The notes under the pieces were generated by a model. That model did no database searches. It was not told the DNA's origin and saw only the letters and a program-made list of their open reading frames with translations. Below, piece after piece: positions 6,884 to 13,719 of a stretch of DNA of 19,257 nucleotides. The stretch is from Deltaproteobacteria bacterium (GTDB lineage: Bacteria; Desulfobacterota; Desulfobacteria; Desulfobacterales; C00003060): the NCBI GenBank assembly GCA_019309815.1, contig JAFDFO010000035.1:1-19257 (forward strand), in the 5' to 3' direction. Position 1 is the first letter of the stretch. Every line of letters starts with the position of its first letter. A program made the translations under genes and the position numbers.

Positions 6884-7975
6884 ATGGCCCCGTTGAAAGT
6901 CATAAAGAAGGCGTCGCACGCGTTGGTGTCGGTACGTGAGGGGACAGAGGCACGGGAGAGGGAGTACCTGTCTCCTTATGCCGGTTTGAGCGCGGAGTCC
7001 CGGAGAGCAACCCGTGAAAAACCCTGCCCCATTCGTACTAAATTCCAGAGAGACCGTGATCGCATTGTTTACTCCAATGCCTTCAGACGCCTCAAGCACA
7101 AGACTCAGGTCTTTCTCTCTCCTATGGGAGATCACTACCGGACACGCCTGACCCACACCCTCGAGGTTTCCGAGATTGCGCGCACGATTGCCAGAGCACT
7201 TAGACTGAATGAGGATTTGGCGGAGGCTATAGCCCTGGGACATGATTTGGGACACACCCCGTTTGGGCACGGCGGCGAAGTTGTGCTCAAAGAGATCTAC
7301 TCACAAGAGTTCTCTCATCGAGAGCAGAGCATAAGAGTAGTTGATGTGCTGGAAAACCACGGCCGAGGCCTGAATCTGACGCTTGAAGTGCGTGACGGGA
7401 TTCTGAAGCACTCCAAGGGGTACGGATCGGTTGTTCCTGAGGAGCCTAACGAAATGCCTTCAACTGTTGAGGGCAGAGTCGTACGCTTTGCGGACATCAT
7501 GGCCTATCTTAATCATGACCTGGATGATGCTATCCGGAGCGGTGTCATCCGTCGGAAAGATGTTCCAAAAGAATGTACGGAACTCTTGGGTCGTAGCCAT
7601 TCCGAGCGTATCAGAACCATGATAAACGACCTTGTCATGTCAACCCGCATTGAGGATGGACAGATGCTCCTTGGTGTGAGTCAACCGGTCTCCGATGGAA
7701 TGGCTACGCTCAGACAGTTTCTCTATGACAATGTCTACAGGTCTAACCAGGTGCACACCGAATTCATTAAGGCCAAGAAGATTCTGTCGGAACTTTACTA
7801 CTATCTTTTGGAAAACAAAGGGGTTCTTGAAAGAGAACTCAGAAAAATGGAGATGGGCAGTTTTCCGCCGGGTACGGCCCAAGACCGTATGGTCTGTGAC
7901 TTTGTTGCCAGCATCACCGATCGCTACGCCCTGAATCTTTACGAAGAGATCTTTTTCCCAGCGCCGTCTTTTTGA
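6884..7975 (+). CDS. dgt: Deoxyguanosinetriphosphate triphosphohydrolase-like HD protein
   Basis: This HD-domain phosphohydrolase belongs to the dGTPase family, which cleaves dNTPs (classically dGTP) to the deoxynucleoside and triphosphate and so shapes the dNTP pool. The 363-aa length fits the shorter dGTPase-like group. Visible signatures are RDRDRIVYSNAFRRLKHKTQ at 56-75, the metal ligand His in RLTHTLEVSEIAR (His 91), the HD pair at 120-121 in GHDLGHTPFGHGGE, and a distal Asp in RFADIMAYLNHDLDDA (Asp 204). All expected metal residues are present. The ATG is preceded by AAGGAG, nine bases away. Cytosolic. Repeat-filled gaps lie before and after it. The exact nucleotide specificity cannot be read from the sequence. 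Confidence 0.92.
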   Translation: MAPLKVIKKASHALVSVREGTEAREREYLSPYAGLSAESRRATREKPCPIRTKFQRDRDRIVYSNAFRRLKHKTQVFLSPMGDHYRTRLTHTLEVSEIARTIARALRLNEDLAEAIALGHDLGHTPFGHGGEVVLKEIYSQEFSHREQSIRVVDVLENHGRGLNLTLEVRDGILKHSKGYGSVVPEEPNEMPSTVEGRVVRFADIMAYLNHDLDDAIRSGVIRRKDVPKECTELLGRSHSERIRTMINDLVMSTRIEDGQMLLGVSQPVSDGMATLRQFLYDNVYRSNQVHTEFIKAKKILSELYYYLLENKGVLERELRKMEMGSFPPGTAQDRMVCDFVASITDRYALNLYEEIFFPAPSF

Positions 7976-7983
7976 AAAGGACG

Positions 7984-8119
7984 GGAGTATTGCAGTAACA
8001 AGGGACTGGAGTATTGGAGTGATGGAGTAATGGTTAAGAGAGACGCTGAGGGACTCTCTGTTTCTTGTTCCAGTACTCCAACACTCCATCACTCCGGCTT
8101 GCTATTATTCCAACACTCC
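7984..8119. repeat. 8-bp tandem repeat array forming an imperfect palindrome
   Basis: GGAGTATT (7984-7991) and a three-unit run at 8008-8033 (GGAGTATT, GGAGTGAT, GGAGTAAT, GG) face an opposite-strand run at 8070-8095. The two runs are reverse complements at 22 of 26 positions, so transcripts could fold into a long stem. 8070-8119 is a 44/50 copy of 5761-5810. The array occupies most of the dgt to small-ORF gap (7976-8196). Confidence 0.9.
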
Positions 8120-8196
8120 AATCGAGTTTTGTAAGACACTGCCGACTTGTTTCTACGCAAACAGTGTGAATATTTGTCTTGATTGAGGAAGCTCTT

Positions 8197-8427
8197 ATGG
8201 AAGAACCGAAATTCGTTCCGTATGAAAAGGCAAAAGAGCTTGTGGACAACGTGATTGAAATGGAGCATCCCACCGAAGACGGGAGGCGCATTTTCAATGT
8301 GTACAATCACCGAGGAGAGTCAATCTGTTGGTTTGACGCTGATGAGGTGGAAGCTGAGGTGGATGCCGCAGAGTTTGAAGAAATCAAGGAACACATCCTG
8401 CATTTCATTCCAGACTGGGCAGCTTGA
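8197..8427 (+). CDS. Small acidic hypothetical protein
   Basis: I do not recognise this 76-aa protein. It is strongly acidic, with runs such as DADEVEAEVDAAEFEEIKEH near the C terminus, and has no cysteine cluster, signal peptide or membrane segment (the single Cys lies in SICWFD). A core VYNHRGESICWFDADEV suggests a small alpha/beta fold. The frame opens at a TTG at 8179, but the ATG at 8197 has GAGGA at good spacing (last A seven bases upstream) and is preferred. Codon pattern and a proper ribosome-binding site support a real gene. Repeat arrays lie on both sides, so it is probably transcribed on its own or by readthrough from dgt. Confidence 0.65.
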   Translation: MEEPKFVPYEKAKELVDNVIEMEHPTEDGRRIFNVYNHRGESICWFDADEVEAEVDAAEFEEIKEHILHFIPDWAA

Positions 8428-8630
8428 CCGTTATCCGTTGTCCGTGGCGCATAGCGCATGGCGTTAAGCCAAAGCCGAAAAGAATCTGTTTTTCAATCTT
8501 CAATCATAGAGCCGTTCACCGTTGTCCGTTGTCCGTGCTTTTCAATCTTCAATATTCAATCATAGTGCCGTTGTCCGTTCACCGTTGACCGTTATCCGTT
8601 ACTGGTGCTTTTCAATCTTCAATCATCAAT
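8426..8630. repeat. 7-bp (CCGTTnn) repeat array with 30-bp and 15-bp blocks
   Basis: Three repeat types alternate. CCGTT-based 7-mers occur at about 8428-8446, 8512-8536 and 8568-8600 (CCGTTCA, CCGTTGT, CCGTTGA, CCGTTAT). The 30-bp block GCGCATAGCGCATGGCGT... lies at 8447-8476. TTTTCAATCTTCAAT occurs three times, at 8490-8504, 8539-8553 and 8609-8623. The array ends about 10 bp inside the convergent boundary with the SDR gene. No gene is present. Confidence 0.9.
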
Positions 8631-8633
8631 CCT

Positions 8634-9449
8634 TCAGATTACTCCTTCCGGCATCGATTCCAAATACTCTCCCCCCAGAAGGTAACCGCCGTCAAGCCGG
8701 AGTATACTTCCCGTCATGAAGGGTGCCTCCCGAATCACAAAAAGGACCGCCTTTGCGACGTCCTCAACGGTACCCATACGCCCAAGCAGGGTGTGATCGA
8801 TGATCTCATTGCGCTGCGCTTCGGTAAGCAGACCCCATCCGCGGGTTTCAGGGCCGTGGCGAGTCTCAAAAAAGCCAAGCATCACCTCATTGACCCTCAC
8901 CTCTGGTGAAGCTTCTCGCGCCCAAATCTCGGTAAGCGATGACACGGCTCTGTTTGCAGCAGCATATCCGTCATTGAAGATCCTTCCGGCCGGGCCACTC
9001 CTGCCAATATGTCCCGCAATGGACGAGATATTGATTACGACACCATCCCCCGAGGCCTTCAGGTGCGGAAGGGCCGAACTGTAAACCCACCATTTAGCCC
9101 GCAATGTGGTGGCCATCTCCAAATCCCATTGTTCACCAACGTAAGCCCCATGCACGACCGGCCAACCCCCGCGCTCTATGTTGTTGATCAGGATGTCTAG
9201 GCGACCGAATTTGTCTATGGCCTGGTCAACCAGAGAGGGAATTCTTTCGACATCCAGCAGATCTGTACGGACAATGTGATAATTGCAACCCGTCTCTTCA
9301 AAATCCTGCTTCATCTCTTCCAGAGACTCTTCCCAGTCAAAGTAGTTCAACACGACTTGGACCCCTTCTCGGGCCAGGGCAAGTCCAATCCCTTTCCCAA
9401 TCCCCTTGATCGCTCCCAGTACCAAAGCCACTTTTCCCTGCAGTTCCAT
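8634..9449 (-). CDS. SDR-family oxidoreductase-like protein lacking the catalytic Lys
   Basis: This 271-aa protein has the classical short-chain dehydrogenase/reductase fold. The dinucleotide-binding loop reads GAIKGIGKGIG at 12-22, the NNAG-like motif reads NNIE at 89-92, a VVINISSIAG strand with the Ser is at 137-146, and the C-terminal GSILRLDGGYLLGG at 247-260 is typical. The YxxxK catalytic motif is YAAAN (Tyr 162, Asn 166). The spacing from Ser 143 to Tyr 162 is also longer than usual because of an extra GRSGPAGRIFND stretch. Family knowledge says this Lys helps bind NAD(P)H and lower the Tyr pKa, so dehydrogenase activity is questionable; it could be a divergent or non-catalytic member. 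The ATG follows GGGAGGGG. It lies 39 bp downstream of YkgJ paralogue 3 on the same strand, a likely operon. Confidence 0.88.
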   Translation of the reverse strand: MELQGKVALVLGAIKGIGKGIGLALAREGVQVVLNYFDWEESLEEMKQDFEETGCNYHIVRTDLLDVERIPSLVDQAIDKFGRLDILINNIERGGWPVVHGAYVGEQWDLEMATTLRAKWWVYSSALPHLKASGDGVVINISSIAGHIGRSGPAGRIFNDGYAAANRAVSSLTEIWAREASPEVRVNEVMLGFFETRHGPETRGWGLLTEAQRNEIIDHTLLGRMGTVEDVAKAVLFVIREAPFMTGSILRLDGGYLLGGEYLESMPEGVI

Positions 9450-9488
9450 GAGACCCCTCCCAAAACGCAGTGATGAAGGAAAAGATTA

Positions 9489-10229
9489 TCACGCCTCTTT
9501 CTCCAGTTCCTCGGCGAACAGCTCCTTCTTGATCCATTCTATGCCAAAGCGCATCAAGGCGACATCATCTTCGGCCAGTGCTTTCAAGACCTCTTCTTCT
9601 ATAGGCAAGGCTTCCCAAAGCCGCTTTTCGAAAACAGCGTCCCTGAATCTATCAAAGTCGTAACAGGCTAGATAGAACAATTCGTTTTCCCTATCTGTAA
9701 GCCCGGTTCTTCCGCTTCTGTTCTTCAGGGAAATGATGTCCATGAGCAGGTCATTCATCTCATCGTACGGATTCACCCCTTGACCTTGTCTCCACTCCCG
9801 AATCGTCCATCCCCTGGGTTCTTCAAAACCGAGACAGTGCGGCTCCCTGATCACAACGTGCCATTCCTCACAAGCGTCCTGATTCGGCTTTCTTTGTATG
9901 ATGCGAGCGAGTGGATAGATCCGGCACGACCCAGGCCTGTCCGGATATACCGTACAGCCGGCTTCACTGACAAAAGGACATCTCAGATTTTCACGCTGCA
10001 CCATCTTAAGCGTGACAACCGGCAAACCAGACCTTGGGCCGATGTGGTGCGTCGTATAGCGATTCAGGAACTCTCCAGAGGTGCATTTCAGGTTTCTCTT
10101 CAGACGGATGATGTCGTACGGGGTCAAGAATTGATTGAGGTCACCGCAACACCGATTAAAACATTCGATGCCCGGGCGACAGGCAAACTGGAAGGTGTCG
10201 TCTAGCGTGAGCTTCTGGAGATCTTTCAT
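9489..10229 (-). CDS. YkgJ-family cysteine-cluster protein, paralogue 3
   Basis: This is the third YkgJ-type protein, 246 aa, closest in layout to paralogue 1. Its eight shared cysteines are at 17, 23, 27, 28, then 84 (CPF), 92 (GC), 102 (CRIYP) and 132 (HCLGF); an extra Cys 120 is not shared. It shares SGLPVVTLKM with the KLPVVTLKM of paralogue 1, TPYDIIRLK, and the W-x3-EW-x3-QGV-x2-YDE-x-N block at about 141-159. The C-terminal EDDVALMRFGIEWIKKELF is conserved too. The ATG at 10229 is immediately preceded in frame by TGA, so no longer start exists; no good Shine-Dalgarno is visible, suggesting weak initiation. The SDR gene follows 39 bp downstream. The cluster bound and the function are unknown. 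Confidence 0.85.
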   Translation of the reverse strand: MKDLQKLTLDDTFQFACRPGIECFNRCCGDLNQFLTPYDIIRLKRNLKCTSGEFLNRYTTHHIGPRSGLPVVTLKMVQRENLRCPFVSEAGCTVYPDRPGSCRIYPLARIIQRKPNQDACEEWHVVIREPHCLGFEEPRGWTIREWRQGQGVNPYDEMNDLLMDIISLKNRSGRTGLTDRENELFYLACYDFDRFRDAVFEKRLWEALPIEEEVLKALAEDDVALMRFGIEWIKKELFAEELEKEA

Positions 10230-10712
10230 TCAGGTAGAAAAACCATGCTAATTCGCCACGCAAGCTGGTCTGATGAGGCGTTCAAGCAATAGATTCTCGG
10301 ATTTGGCCAGCATTTACCAAACAGGGGATGGAGCGTATGACCAGGTTTTCGTTTACCATCGCATTAGTTACAAAGTCAACCTGGTGGGCCGGACTTCGGA
10401 CCTTGCGGCCATATTCCCCCAAACCTGTATTCGGGAGCATTCAGTGGCACTCTCTTGCCGTGACAGGGGACCTTTTCTCGGAACCCACGCACTGCAAATG
10501 GGGGTTAAACAGAGCACCTCCCCATCCATTCCCCAGAAGTAGTGGGTAAAAAACAATCGATTCCTGCAACATGGGGCATTTGGGCGAGGTTCGGACCGTA
10601 GAGAGCACCACTATATATTGTGGTGCATTCATAGCCCATCAACAATATGAAGTGTATACGTGAAGAGAGATAATCGATGTCGGAAACCGTGTAGACTCGC
10701 GCTGAAAAAGGC
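10230..10712. other. Gene-free interval upstream of the aprB promoter
   Basis: No open frame here has a convincing start, ribosome-binding site or recognisable motif. The one clear structure is a 7-bp inverted repeat GCACCAC (10605-10611) / GTGGTGC (10620-10626) around TATATATT. It has no T-run and lies about 90 bp upstream of the -35 box, so it may be an operator or simply an AT-rich palindrome. Confidence 0.5.
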
Positions 10713-10741
10713 TTGACAAATTCGGCACATGATGATAAAAG
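10713..10741 (+). promoter_or_regulatory. Probable sigma70-type promoter for aprBA
   Basis: A perfect -35 box TTGACA (10713-10718) is followed after exactly 17 bp by TAAAAG (10736-10741), an acceptable -10. It is the best promoter match I found in the window and reads toward aprB. The predicted start near 10748 would give a leader of roughly 380 nt before the aprB ATG. Confidence 0.6.
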
Positions 10742-10874
10742 AAAGGCCTTTTTGCAAGGGTGTGTAATCCCGTGAATTTCTTTGCAAAACATCCAAAATT
10801 CTCCACGCCTAGAGATAGCGTTTACGATACTTTGTGGCCACCCCAGGGAGCCTGAAATCCAGGAGGCTGCATAG

Positions 10875-10905
10875 CAACTGCGGCGGTTACTATTGCCGCA
10901 AATTG
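10875..10905 (+). promoter_or_regulatory. Stem-loop in the aprB leader
   Basis: TGCGGC (10879-10884) pairs with GCCGCA (10895-10900) around a 10-base loop, and CAA/TTG flanks can extend the stem across a small internal bulge. No T-run follows, so it is not an intrinsic terminator. It lies within the predicted leader transcript. Nothing matches a known riboswitch class. Confidence 0.35.
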
Positions 10906-11130
10906 TGAAAGCAATAACTTTGTAATAGCGGATTGGTGTGTGTTTTTGTTCATTTATTCTGACTAAATCACGAGACGTAGGCTCCGGCGCCAAGGAGTCT
11001 AAATGACTCAACTGAAAGGGGGGATGTCGTAACTGGTGTTTGTTCAACGGGAGATGTTTTGCCACATGGTTGCATGTTGTAGGAATCTCCCCGGGAATCA
11101 CAAAAAAAATCGATTCAGGAGGTACATTCA

Positions 11131-11562
11131 ATGCCAAGTTTTGTTATTGATGAAAAATGTGATGGCTGCAAAGGCGGGGACAAAACCGCCTGCATGTACA
11201 TCTGTCCCAACGATCTGATGGTCTTGCACGCAGACTCCATGAAGGCGTACAACCAGGAGCCGGATCAGTGTTGGGAGTGCTTTTCGTGCGTAAAGATTTG
11301 CCCGACCCAGGCGATTGAGGTCAGGGGATATTCTGATTTTGTCCCGCTAGGCTCCAGTATTATGCCCATGAGAGGCACAGAGGATGTCATGTGGACCTGC
11401 AAGTTCAGAAATGGCCTGATCAAACGCTTTAAGTTCCCCATTCGGACCACACCGGAGGGTGCGGCGAATGAATATGCTGACCTGAAGGGTCAGGATCTTG
11501 ACAGCGGTTTGTTAGCTACTGAGGAAACAGACGGCAAGACACTTGTTGCGCCCCAGACCTAG
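11131..11562 (+). CDS. aprB: Adenylylsulfate (APS) reductase, beta subunit
   Basis: AprB is the iron-sulfur subunit of dissimilatory APS reductase. It carries electrons through two [4Fe-4S] clusters to the FAD in AprA, in the cytoplasm. The 143-aa product shows the first cluster's cysteines at 10, 13, 21 and 25 (CDGCKGGDKTACMYICP) and the second's at 47, 50, 53 and 57 (CWECFSCVKICP). The central VRGYSDFVPLGSSIMPMRGT and MWTCKFRNGLIKRFKFPIRT stretches are characteristic of AprB and set it apart from ordinary ferredoxins. The C-terminal tail is on the short side compared with some sulfate-reducer homologues. The ATG follows AGGAGGT by seven bases. aprA begins 64 bp downstream with its own strong ribosome-binding site. 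Confidence 0.97.
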   Translation: MPSFVIDEKCDGCKGGDKTACMYICPNDLMVLHADSMKAYNQEPDQCWECFSCVKICPTQAIEVRGYSDFVPLGSSIMPMRGTEDVMWTCKFRNGLIKRFKFPIRTTPEGAANEYADLKGQDLDSGLLATEETDGKTLVAPQT

Positions 11563-11626
11563 AAGCCTGTCTGTCGGGAAGGGTTTGATCAACTACAGAA
11601 CCTAATGATGTAAGGAGGATACGAAT

Positions 11627-13585
11627 ATGGCATTACCGAATAAACCGACGGGAGAGCTTCTCGCGGTAAAGGATCCAGAGGTTGAGGAGAGAGAAGTTGA
11701 TATTCTGATCGTTGGCGGTGGTATGGCCGCCTGCGGCTCCGCCTTTGAGGTGAAGAAATGGGCGGGTGACCAGAGCATCCTTCTGATTGACAAGGCGGCC
11801 ATGGAGCGAAGCGGTGCAGTCGCTCAGGGGCTTTCGGCCATCAACACCTACATTGGCGACAATGCACCGGAAGACTACGTCAGAATGGTCAGAAACGACC
11901 TCATGGGTATTGTCCGCGAGGACCTCATTTTCGATCTGGGCCGACACGTGGATGATTCGGTCCATCTTTTTGAAGAGTGGGGCCTGCCAATGTGGAAGAA
12001 GACCACCGATGGGAAAAACCTGGACGGCCAGAAGGGCCAGGAGTTGGGCACCCTGAAGGAAGGGGCCCAACCGGTGCGTACCGGAAAATGGCAGATTATG
12101 ATCAATGGCGAGTCTTACAAGTGCATCGTGGCCGAAGCGGCCAAGAAGGCACTGGGTGAAGAAAACATCCTGGAGAGGGTTTTCATTATTAAGCTTCTCC
12201 TGGACGCCAACAAAGAGAACACCGTTGCCGGCGCGGTTGGGTTCAGCGTACGCGAAAACAAAGTATACGTCATCAAGTGCAAGGCGATGATGGTTGCTTG
12301 CGGCGGCGCTGTGAACATCTACATGCCACGCGCCCAAGGTGAGGGCAAAGGACGTGCCTGGTATCCCGTATGGAACTCAGGCTCCACCTACACCATGTGT
12401 GCCCAGGTCGGCGCGGAACTTACCATGATGGAAAACCGCTTCACCCCGGCTCGCTTCAAGGACGGCTATGGTCCGGTAGGGGCATGGTTCCTGCTCTTCA
12501 AGGCCAAAGCCCTCAATGGGATGGGTGAAAACTTCGCAGTAAGTGACTTTTCCAAGGCTGAGCTCGAAAAATATGCACCATACGGCACAGCCGCAGTCAC
12601 CCCCACTTGTCTGAGAAACCATCTCATGCTGGCCGAGATGAAAGCGGGCCGCGGCCCGATTATGATGGACACCGTGACCGCCCTTGGTGTGATGGGTGAA
12701 ACAATGGACGCCAAAGAACTCAAGCATCTCGAGTCTGAGGCATGGGAAGACTTCCTTGACATGACTTGCGGCCAGGCAAACCTTTGGTGTGCCCAGGACT
12801 GCGAGCCTGAAAAGAAGAACTCTGAGATCATGCCCACCGAGCCGTATTTGCTGGGCTCTCATTCCGGCTGCTGCGGCATCTGGGTAAGCGGTCCGGATGA
12901 AGACTGGGTCCCTGATCACTACAAGTGGGGCTACAACCGCATGACCACAGTGAACGGCCTCTTTACAGCAGGGGACGGTGTCGGTGCCTCCGGCCATAAG
13001 TTCTCCTCAGGCTCCCACGCCGAGGGCCGCATGGCCATTAAATCCATATGCAAGTATATCCGCGATAACGCGGATCTTGCGCCTGCCCTCAAGGAGTCGA
13101 CGCAAGAGCTGGTTGACGAGTGTTATAAGCCTGTCAGGCTGTACCTTGAGCACTGTAATTACACCACAGCAGCTGACATCAACCCCAACTACATTAAGCC
13201 AGACGGCTTTTCCATGCGGTTGATGAAGGCTACCAACGAGTATGGCGCAGGCTGGTCCACGTTCTACATGACCAGCGGCAGCATGCTGACGACCCTCATG
13301 GATCTGTTCAAGGTGATGCATGAAGATGCAGAGAAGCTTGCTGCTGGAGACCTGCATGAGCTCATGCGTTGCTGGGAAATGAGACATCGCCTGTGGACAG
13401 TGGAAGCCCATTGTCGTCACATCCTGTTCAGAGAAGAATCCCGCTATCCGGGCTTCTACTACAGGGGTGACTTCATGGGACAGAACGATGCAGAGTGGTT
13501 CTGCTTTACAAACTCCCACTATGATCCGGCAACCGGAGAGTGGACCTGTAAAAAGGTAGATCACGTCAAGATCATCCCTGACTAG
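11627..13585 (+). CDS. aprA: Adenylylsulfate (APS) reductase, alpha subunit
   Basis: AprA is the catalytic flavoprotein of dissimilatory APS reductase: APS + 2 e- gives sulfite + AMP, through an FAD-sulfite adduct. The 652-aa length is normal for the family. The N-terminal FAD fold reads VDILIVGGGMAACGSAFEVK at 24-43, followed by RSGAVAQGLSAINTY at 61-75, the fumarate-reductase/succinate-dehydrogenase-type flavoprotein pattern. ENRFTPARFKDGYGPVGAW and LLGSHSGCCGIWVSG contain the Arg and His positions that the family uses around the substrate and flavin. GLFTAGDGVGASGHKFSSGS is the second FAD-contact motif. AAGGAGG lies six bases before the ATG. It forms a heterodimer with AprB and is followed by a strong terminator, so most aprBA transcripts probably stop before qmoA. 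Confidence 0.98.
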   Translation: MALPNKPTGELLAVKDPEVEEREVDILIVGGGMAACGSAFEVKKWAGDQSILLIDKAAMERSGAVAQGLSAINTYIGDNAPEDYVRMVRNDLMGIVREDLIFDLGRHVDDSVHLFEEWGLPMWKKTTDGKNLDGQKGQELGTLKEGAQPVRTGKWQIMINGESYKCIVAEAAKKALGEENILERVFIIKLLLDANKENTVAGAVGFSVRENKVYVIKCKAMMVACGGAVNIYMPRAQGEGKGRAWYPVWNSGSTYTMCAQVGAELTMMENRFTPARFKDGYGPVGAWFLLFKAKALNGMGENFAVSDFSKAELEKYAPYGTAAVTPTCLRNHLMLAEMKAGRGPIMMDTVTALGVMGETMDAKELKHLESEAWEDFLDMTCGQANLWCAQDCEPEKKNSEIMPTEPYLLGSHSGCCGIWVSGPDEDWVPDHYKWGYNRMTTVNGLFTAGDGVGASGHKFSSGSHAEGRMAIKSICKYIRDNADLAPALKESTQELVDECYKPVRLYLEHCNYTTAADINPNYIKPDGFSMRLMKATNEYGAGWSTFYMTSGSMLTTLMDLFKVMHEDAEKLAAGDLHELMRCWEMRHRLWTVEAHCRHILFREESRYPGFYYRGDFMGQNDAEWFCFTNSHYDPATGEWTCKKVDHVKIIPD

Positions 13586-13622
13586 GAGTTATTGCCCCTT
13601 GTAACGGGATGGCATGCTGGAC

Positions 13623-13661
13623 CTCCAGGCGCCGCGTTGGCGGCGCCTGGAGATTTTTTTT
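13623..13661 (+). terminator. Strong intrinsic terminator after aprA
   Basis: A perfect 12-bp GC-rich stem, CTCCAGGCGCCG (13623-13634) with CGGCGCCTGGAG (13641-13652), a six-base loop, and an eight-T run at 13654-13661. It begins 38 bp after the aprA stop and 59 bp before qmoA ends the gap. It should separate aprBA from qmo expression or allow only partial readthrough. Confidence 0.92.
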
Positions 13662-13719
13662 AGATTGAACCCTCAAAACAAATGTTTTACGCAAGAATGT
13701 TCACTCATGGAGGAATAGC

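Noticed and set aside
8426..8630. Repeat array considered as a CRISPR
   Set aside because: Units are 7 bp with no constant-length spacers, the larger blocks are irregularly spaced, and no cas gene is present.
10901..10925. TTGTGAAAGCAATAACTTTG upstream of aprB considered as a Rex operator
   Set aside because: Only one half resembles TTGTGAA; the second half is not its inverted partner, so the palindrome is absent.
10559..11087. 15-bp inverted match (14 of 15) between 10559-10573 and 11073-11087, considered as ends of an insertion element
   Set aside because: There is no transposase between them, no target duplication, and the match is short enough for chance in an AT-rich region.
10505..11137. 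Long - strand open frame of 210 codons upstream of aprB
   Set aside because: It has no recognisable motif, no plausible ribosome-binding site, an odd composition, and runs across the predicted aprB promoter and leader; it is most likely a chance frame.
11633..12997. Two long - strand frames opposite aprA (11633-12337 and 12377-12997)
   Set aside because: They are shadows of a highly conserved gene on the + strand; their translations show no family features.
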